DNA of 17,690 nt from Clostridiaceae bacterium (GTDB taxonomy: Bacteria; Bacillota; Clostridia; Oscillospirales; Acutalibacteraceae), in NCBI GenBank assembly GCA_904501685.1, contig CAJGBX010000019.1:1-17690 (forward strand), in the 5' to 3' direction. Below the pieces are notes generated by a model, which saw nothing but the letters and a program-made list of their open reading frames with translations, searched no databases and was not told the DNA's origin. The position numbers were made by a program, and so were the translations under genes. This document shows, piece after piece, positions 13,229 through 17,690 of the stretch. Position 1 is the stretch's first letter. Every line of letters begins with the position of its first letter.

Positions 13229-15820
13229 TTATTCTTCGGTTTCCTCAAGGGTTTCGGTTTCAACAATGTCGTCGGTATCGTCAACCTCATCAGGTGTGCC
13301 GACATCACCTGCATCAGCCTCAGCCTCCTCCGGATGGTCGGTAACCTCCTCACTGTCGTGGGTGGCGGTCGCAATCGACAAAATTCTTTCACCCTGCTCG
13401 GTTTTGACCCTCATTACCCTTACACCCTTTGCAGGACGTGCAAATCGGCTGATTTCCTCAACCGGGATACGGATAATGATACCACTCGAGGTAATCATTA
13501 TAATATCGTCATTATTATCTACTGCAATTATTTCGGCAACATCACCGTACTTTTGGGTGCGGTAGTTGGTCAAGCCCTTACCGCCGCGGGTCTGGATACG
13601 GTAATCGTCAAAGCTTGAAATTCTGCCATAACCGGTTTCGGTAACGGTCAGCATCTCCTTGCCCTCTTTACATACCAGCATACCGATAACCTCGTCACCC
13701 TCACGAAGCCGGATTGCACGTACACCTCTTGCAGTTCTTCCCATTTCACGAGCCTGATTTTCATTAAATCTAATCGAGAAGCCTTTCTTGGTAGCAACCA
13801 TCAATTCCTCGTCACCCTTTGTTCGGCACACATAGGCAAGCTCGTCATTTTCATCAATATTAATGGCAATAATACCGGTTTTGCGGACATTCTTAAACGC
13901 CTCAATTGATGTACGCTTAATAGTACCGTTTTTGGTAATCATACATACATAGAACGGATTATCAAGGTCAATTTTATTGTCAAGAGGCAGGATATTAATA
14001 ATCTTTTCACCCGGCATAAGCGGTAAAATGTTGATAAGATTCATACCCTTTGCGGTACGGCTTCCCTCAGGAATTTCGTAGGCCTTAATGCGATACAGTC
14101 TTCCCAGATTACTGAACATCAGCACATAATCGTGCGAGGAACAGGTAAACATATTTTCGACAATATCACCCTCGCGGGTAGTCATTCCGGTTATACCCTT
14201 ACCGCCTCTGTGCTGAGTCGAATAGGTGTCACTCGGCAGACGTTTGATATAACCCTCAACCGTCTTGGTCAAAATACATTCCTCATTGGGAATCAAATCC
14301 TCAATATCGACCTCACCTGCAACGTCACTGATTTCGGTACGGCGTTCATCGGCAAATCGGTCACGAAGATTAAGTGAATGAGTCTTGACAATATCAAGGA
14401 TTCGAGCCTTTGAGGCTAAAATATCCATACAATCCTTAATAAATGCAAGCTTTTCATCTAACTCATCCAAAATTTTCTGCTTTTCCAAATTGGCAAGCTT
14501 ACCTAACTGCATTTGAACTATCGCAGTAGCCTGAATATCGTCAAAATCAAAACGCTCACAAAGGTTGAGCTTTGCAGTGTTAACGTCGGCACTTGAACGG
14601 ATAATTGCAATAACCTCGTCAATGAAATCGAGAGCTTTTTTCAGCGCCTCTAAAATATGTGCCCTTTCCTGAGCCTTTTTCATTTCAAAACGGGTCTTAC
14701 GCTCGACAATTTCACACTGGAAGTCGATGTTATTCTGCAACATCTCCTTAAGTGTTAAAATCTGCGGTTTTCCGTTAACAATAGCAATTAAATTTGCACC
14801 GAAGGTTGTCTGTAAGTCGGTATAGGAGAAAATTTTATTCAGAACTACCTGCGGATTTGCGTCCTTTTTAACATCTACAACTATTCTGATACCGCCGTCA
14901 CGCTTAGAAGAATAGTCAACAACATCGTCAATACCTTCAATTCTCTTTTCGGCGGCCAAATCGTAAATTTTCTTAACAAGAGCCTCTTTTCTGACCTTAT
15001 AGGGAATTTCGGTAATGACAATCCTGAACTTACCGTTATTCAGTTCTTCAATTTCGGTCTTACCGCGAACGATAATTCTTCCCTTACCGGTAGCGTAAGC
15101 GGCACGGATACCGCTTCTGCCCATAATTATACCGCCGGTCGGAAAATCAGGTCCCTTAATAAACTCACAAAGCTCGGATAGCTCGGCTTCGGGATTATCA
15201 ATAAGACAGCACATAGCGTCGATAACCTCACCTAAATTGTGAGGCGGAATTTCGGTAGCCATACCGAATGCGATACCGCTTGAACCGTTTACAAGTAACT
15301 GCGGAAACCTTACCGGCAAAACAGTCGGCTCAGGCAGACGGTCGTCATAGTTCGGTACAAAATCAACCGTTTCCTTTTCAATATCGTCAAGCATATGCAG
15401 TGACAAACGGTTCATTCTTGATTCGGTATAACGGTAGGCAGCGGCAGGGAAGCCGTCGATATTACCGAAGTTACCGTGACCGTCAATCAACGGATATCTT
15501 AAAGAGAAATCCTGTGCCATACGGACCATTGCATCATAAACAGATGCATCACCGTGCGGATGATAACGACCCAAAACTGCACCGACGGTATCAGCACACT
15601 TACGGTAGGCCTTATCGGGAGTCAATCCGTTTTCATACATAGTATAAAGAATACGGCGGTGAACCGGCTTGAATCCGTCACGAATATCGGGCAAAGCACG
15701 TCCTACAAGCACCGACATACCGTACTGCAGCATACTTGATTTAATTTCATCGACAATTTCTACCGGTTTAATGGTTGTATCCTGACTTTCGGGCCAAAAT
15801 ACCTTTTCTTGCTTAGCCAT
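13229..15820 (-). CDS. gyrA: DNA gyrase subunit A
   Basis: An 863-residue subunit of DNA gyrase, which with GyrB introduces negative supercoils using ATP. The breakage-reunion domain is complete, with the catalytic Arg130-Tyr131 in YRYTESRM. The quinolone-determining segment is HPHGDASVYD, so Ala92-Ser93 stand at E. coli positions 83-84, with Asp96 kept at 87. The C-terminal beta-pinwheel carries a GyrA box at 536-542 in the form QHRGGKG and a second, degenerate blade motif QTRGGKG at 743-749. The box and pairing with gyrB favour GyrA over ParC. The last 40 or so residues (823-863) form a highly acidic tail. AAGGAAAGGAG precedes the ATG, and gyrB lies 20 bases upstream in the same operon. Confidence 0.96.
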   Translation of the reverse strand: MAKQEKVFWPESQDTTIKPVEIVDEIKSSMLQYGMSVLVGRALPDIRDGFKPVHRRILYTMYENGLTPDKAYRKCADTVGAVLGRYHPHGDASVYDAMVRMAQDFSLRYPLIDGHGNFGNIDGFPAAAYRYTESRMNRLSLHMLDDIEKETVDFVPNYDDRLPEPTVLPVRFPQLLVNGSSGIAFGMATEIPPHNLGEVIDAMCCLIDNPEAELSELCEFIKGPDFPTGGIIMGRSGIRAAYATGKGRIIVRGKTEIEELNNGKFRIVITEIPYKVRKEALVKKIYDLAAEKRIEGIDDVVDYSSKRDGGIRIVVDVKKDANPQVVLNKIFSYTDLQTTFGANLIAIVNGKPQILTLKEMLQNNIDFQCEIVERKTRFEMKKAQERAHILEALKKALDFIDEVIAIIRSSADVNTAKLNLCERFDFDDIQATAIVQMQLGKLANLEKQKILDELDEKLAFIKDCMDILASKARILDIVKTHSLNLRDRFADERRTEISDVAGEVDIEDLIPNEECILTKTVEGYIKRLPSDTYSTQHRGGKGITGMTTREGDIVENMFTCSSHDYVLMFSNLGRLYRIKAYEIPEGSRTAKGMNLINILPLMPGEKIINILPLDNKIDLDNPFYVCMITKNGTIKRTSIEAFKNVRKTGIIAINIDENDELAYVCRTKGDEELMVATKKGFSIRFNENQAREMGRTARGVRAIRLREGDEVIGMLVCKEGKEMLTVTETGYGRISSFDDYRIQTRGGKGLTNYRTQKYGDVAEIIAVDNNDDIIMITSSGIIIRIPVEEISRFARPAKGVRVMRVKTEQGERILSIATATHDSEEVTDHPEEAEADAGDVGTPDEVDDTDDIVETETLEETEE

Positions 15821-15840
15821 TTTTATGATTTCTCCTTTCC

Positions 15841-17690
15841 TTAAATATCCAAATCTGTCGCAAATACTGCGTTTTCTTCAATAAACAGCTTTCTCGGCTC
15901 GACCTCATCACCCATAAGCATATCGAAGGTTTGGTCGGCTAGCTCGGCATCGGCCATAGTGACCTGTAAAAAGGTTCTTCTTTCAGGGTCAAGCGTAGTT
16001 TCCCATAGCTGCTCGGGATTCATTTCACCAAGACCTTTATAACGCTGAATATCAACCTTATCGCCGCCCAATTGCTCCTTATACATATCACGCTCTTCCT
16101 CGGTAAAGGCATCAAAATGCTGTTTACCCTTTGAAACACGGAACAAAGGTGGCTGAGCCAAATAAATATGACCCGTTTCAATAAGCTCGGGCATATATCT
16201 GAAAAAGAAGGTCAGTAAAAGTGTTCTGATATGGCTACCGTCAACGTCGGCATCGGCCATAATGACGATTTTATCATAACGAAGCTTACTAATATCAAAA
16301 TTCTCACCAATACCCGTTCCCAATGCTACGATAACAGGGGTAAGCTTTTCGTTACCGTAAACCTTATCCTCTCTTGCTTTTTCAACGTTAAGCATTTTAC
16401 CCCAAAGCGGTAAAATTGCCTGATAGGTGGAGTTTCTGCCCTCGACCGCCGAGCCGCCTGCAGAATCACCCTCGACGATAAAGATTTCAGTTTTTGTTGC
16501 ATCGTCAGAAATGCAGTCCTTTAATTTTTCAGGCATTCGGGTTTTACCGCCGATACCCGATTTATTTCGGGAGGCATCCCTTGCCTTTTGTGCTGCTTCA
16601 CGAGCATTGGATGCGGCAATTGTTTTATCAACAATAACCTTGGCTTCATTAGGATGCTCCTCTAAATACAGGTAAAGCTTATCGTTAACAAGGTCACGAA
16701 CCAGCTTACCTATTGCGGTGTTACCCAATTTTGCCTTGGTCTGGCTTTCAAACTGTGCATCGGCAAGCTTTACCGAAACAACAGCAACAACACCCTCTAA
16801 AATATCCTCACCTTTTAGTCGGGCGTTACCCTCTTTTAACTTTTTAAAGTCAAAAGCATATTTATTGATAACATTGGCAACACTCATTCTAAATCCCTGT
16901 TCGTGAGTACCGCCGTCGATAGTGTGCAAAGTATTTGCAAAGGACATAATTTTTGTATCATACGAGGTTGACCACAAAAGTGCAATTTCAGCAGTTGAGT
17001 CACCGTTGGTAGTTGAAAGATAAATTACATCGCTGAGCTTATCCTTTTTAGTCTGCTCCAACAAAAACTCAACATAAGACTTAATACCGCCCTCATAATA
17101 GAACTCATCATTCTTCGGCTCAAAAACGTCGGAACGCTTATCTATAAGCTCAATCCTGATGCCTGCGTTAAGGAACGACTGCTCACGAAGTCTTACCTTA
17201 AGAGTATCGTAATCATAGGTCGTAGTATCGGTAAAAATGGTCGGGTCAGGCTTAAAGGTAACAACGGTACCTGTTTCATTTGTTTCACCGATAATGTTAA
17301 GGTCGGTTACAATATTACCCTTTTCGTATCTTTGCTTGTAGATATTTTTACCGTCTTTAACCTCAACCTCAAGCCAGGAGGATAAAGCATTAACAACCGA
17401 GGCTCCTACACCGTGAAGTCCGCCCGAAACCTTATAACCGTTTCCGCCGAACTTACCTCCTGCGTGTAAAATAGTAAATACAACCGTTACGGTAGGAATA
17501 CCCTTTTGAGGATTTATACCGACCGGAATACCGCGTCCGTTATCGGTAACACGGATAATTCCGTCATCTAAAATTTCTACGGTTATTTTATCGCAATAGC
17601 CTGCTAAAGCCTCGTCAATTGAGTTATCTACAATTTCGTAAACCAAGTGATGAAGACCTCTTTCACCGGTCGAGCCGATATACATACCGG
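15841..17690 (-). CDS. gyrB: DNA gyrase subunit B, 5' end beyond the window
   Basis: The ATPase subunit of gyrase. 614 residues are seen from MYIGSTGERGLHHLVYEIVD, preceded in frame by a Gly codon and part of what is probably the RPGMYIG motif, so the true start (perhaps 25-40 residues earlier) is outside. ATP-site motifs are the NSIDEA asparagine (21), VTDNGRGIPVG (46-56) and GGKFGG...SGGLHGVGASV (76-97). The TOPRIM domain has EGDSAGGSA with Glu405 and MADADVDGSHIRTL with Asp478 and Asp480. PLWGKMLNVEKA and QRYKGLGEMNPEQLWETT mark the GyrA-binding end, and the final NLDI-like ending (DLDI) is typical of GyrB. It is transcribed together with gyrA. Confidence 0.96.
   Translation of the reverse strand, partial: GMYIGSTGERGLHHLVYEIVDNSIDEALAGYCDKITVEILDDGIIRVTDNGRGIPVGINPQKGIPTVTVVFTILHAGGKFGGNGYKVSGGLHGVGASVVNALSSWLEVEVKDGKNIYKQRYEKGNIVTDLNIIGETNETGTVVTFKPDPTIFTDTTTYDYDTLKVRLREQSFLNAGIRIELIDKRSDVFEPKNDEFYYEGGIKSYVEFLLEQTKKDKLSDVIYLSTTNGDSTAEIALLWSTSYDTKIMSFANTLHTIDGGTHEQGFRMSVANVINKYAFDFKKLKEGNARLKGEDILEGVVAVVSVKLADAQFESQTKAKLGNTAIGKLVRDLVNDKLYLYLEEHPNEAKVIVDKTIAASNAREAAQKARDASRNKSGIGGKTRMPEKLKDCISDDATKTEIFIVEGDSAGGSAVEGRNSTYQAILPLWGKMLNVEKAREDKVYGNEKLTPVIVALGTGIGENFDISKLRYDKIVIMADADVDGSHIRTLLLTFFFRYMPELIETGHIYLAQPPLFRVSKGKQHFDAFTEEERDMYKEQLGGDKVDIQRYKGLGEMNPEQLWETTLDPERRTFLQVTMADAELADQTFDMLMGDEVEPRKLFIEENAVFATDLDI

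Noticed and set aside
13229..17690. Topoisomerase IV (parC/parE) instead of gyrase
   Set aside because: A recognisable GyrA box is present and the B subunit has GyrB-like nucleotide-site and C-terminal sequences.
1..17690. CRISPR arrays, insertion sequences, prophage or integrated elements
   Set aside because: No regularly spaced repeats, transposase, integrase or phage genes were seen; the tRNA has no duplicated 3' end within the window.

Overview
The window reads as a chromosomal segment of a Gram-positive bacterium of the class Clostridia, most likely an Oscillospiraceae/Ruminococcaceae-type gut anaerobe. This is inferred from the mix of genes: a MecA-like adaptor, two DegV family proteins, the holB-yaaT pair, a YpsA-type SLOG protein, and clostridial-style GyrA/GyrB. 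Strong AGGAGG-type ribosome sites and consensus sigma-A promoters agree. No phage, transposase, integrase, CRISPR array or rRNA was seen, so this looks like core genome rather than a genomic island.

Layout. 1-307 holds the 3' end of ribulose-phosphate 3-epimerase, converging on a MecA-like adaptor gene (328-891, minus). From a promoter at 944-972 a plus-strand operon runs: a 49-residue single-span membrane protein, a phosphohexomutase, an EamA-type transporter and a YgjP-like metallopeptidase. It ends at a 12-bp bidirectional terminator (4175-4206). On the minus strand, a DegV family lipid-binding protein and a hemolysin III/PAQR membrane protein form a tight two-gene operon (5768 down to 4229). 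This pair diverges from an XRE regulator with a multi-span membrane tail (6017-6610). Next come tRNA-Ala(CGC) with its own terminator, DNA polymerase III delta' (holB-like), yaaT/ricT, purC and a NodB-fold deacetylase-like protein.

From 10713 to 12317 the minus strand carries a second, divergent DegV family gene and a YpsA/SLOG gene. An Lrp/AsnC regulator with a perfect consensus promoter and a 56-residue ribbon-helix-helix protein then run on the plus strand into a terminator facing gyrA. The window closes with gyrA and gyrB (minus), gyrB being cut at its 5' end by the window edge.

How the genes fit together. Most are housekeeping: pentose phosphate pathway, sugar phosphate interconversion, replication, topology, purine synthesis and proteolysis. 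The most suggestive neighbourhood is 4229-6610. There a membrane-tailed regulator faces an operon of a fatty-acid-binding protein and a PAQR-like membrane protein. The intergenic region holds two CTCTAYCG/AGTAGA dyads, and a third stands upstream of the second DegV gene. Another notable regulatory signal is a 17-bp perfect palindrome that exactly fills the spacer of the proposed purC promoter. These links are inferences from position and sequence; nothing here proves a new system.
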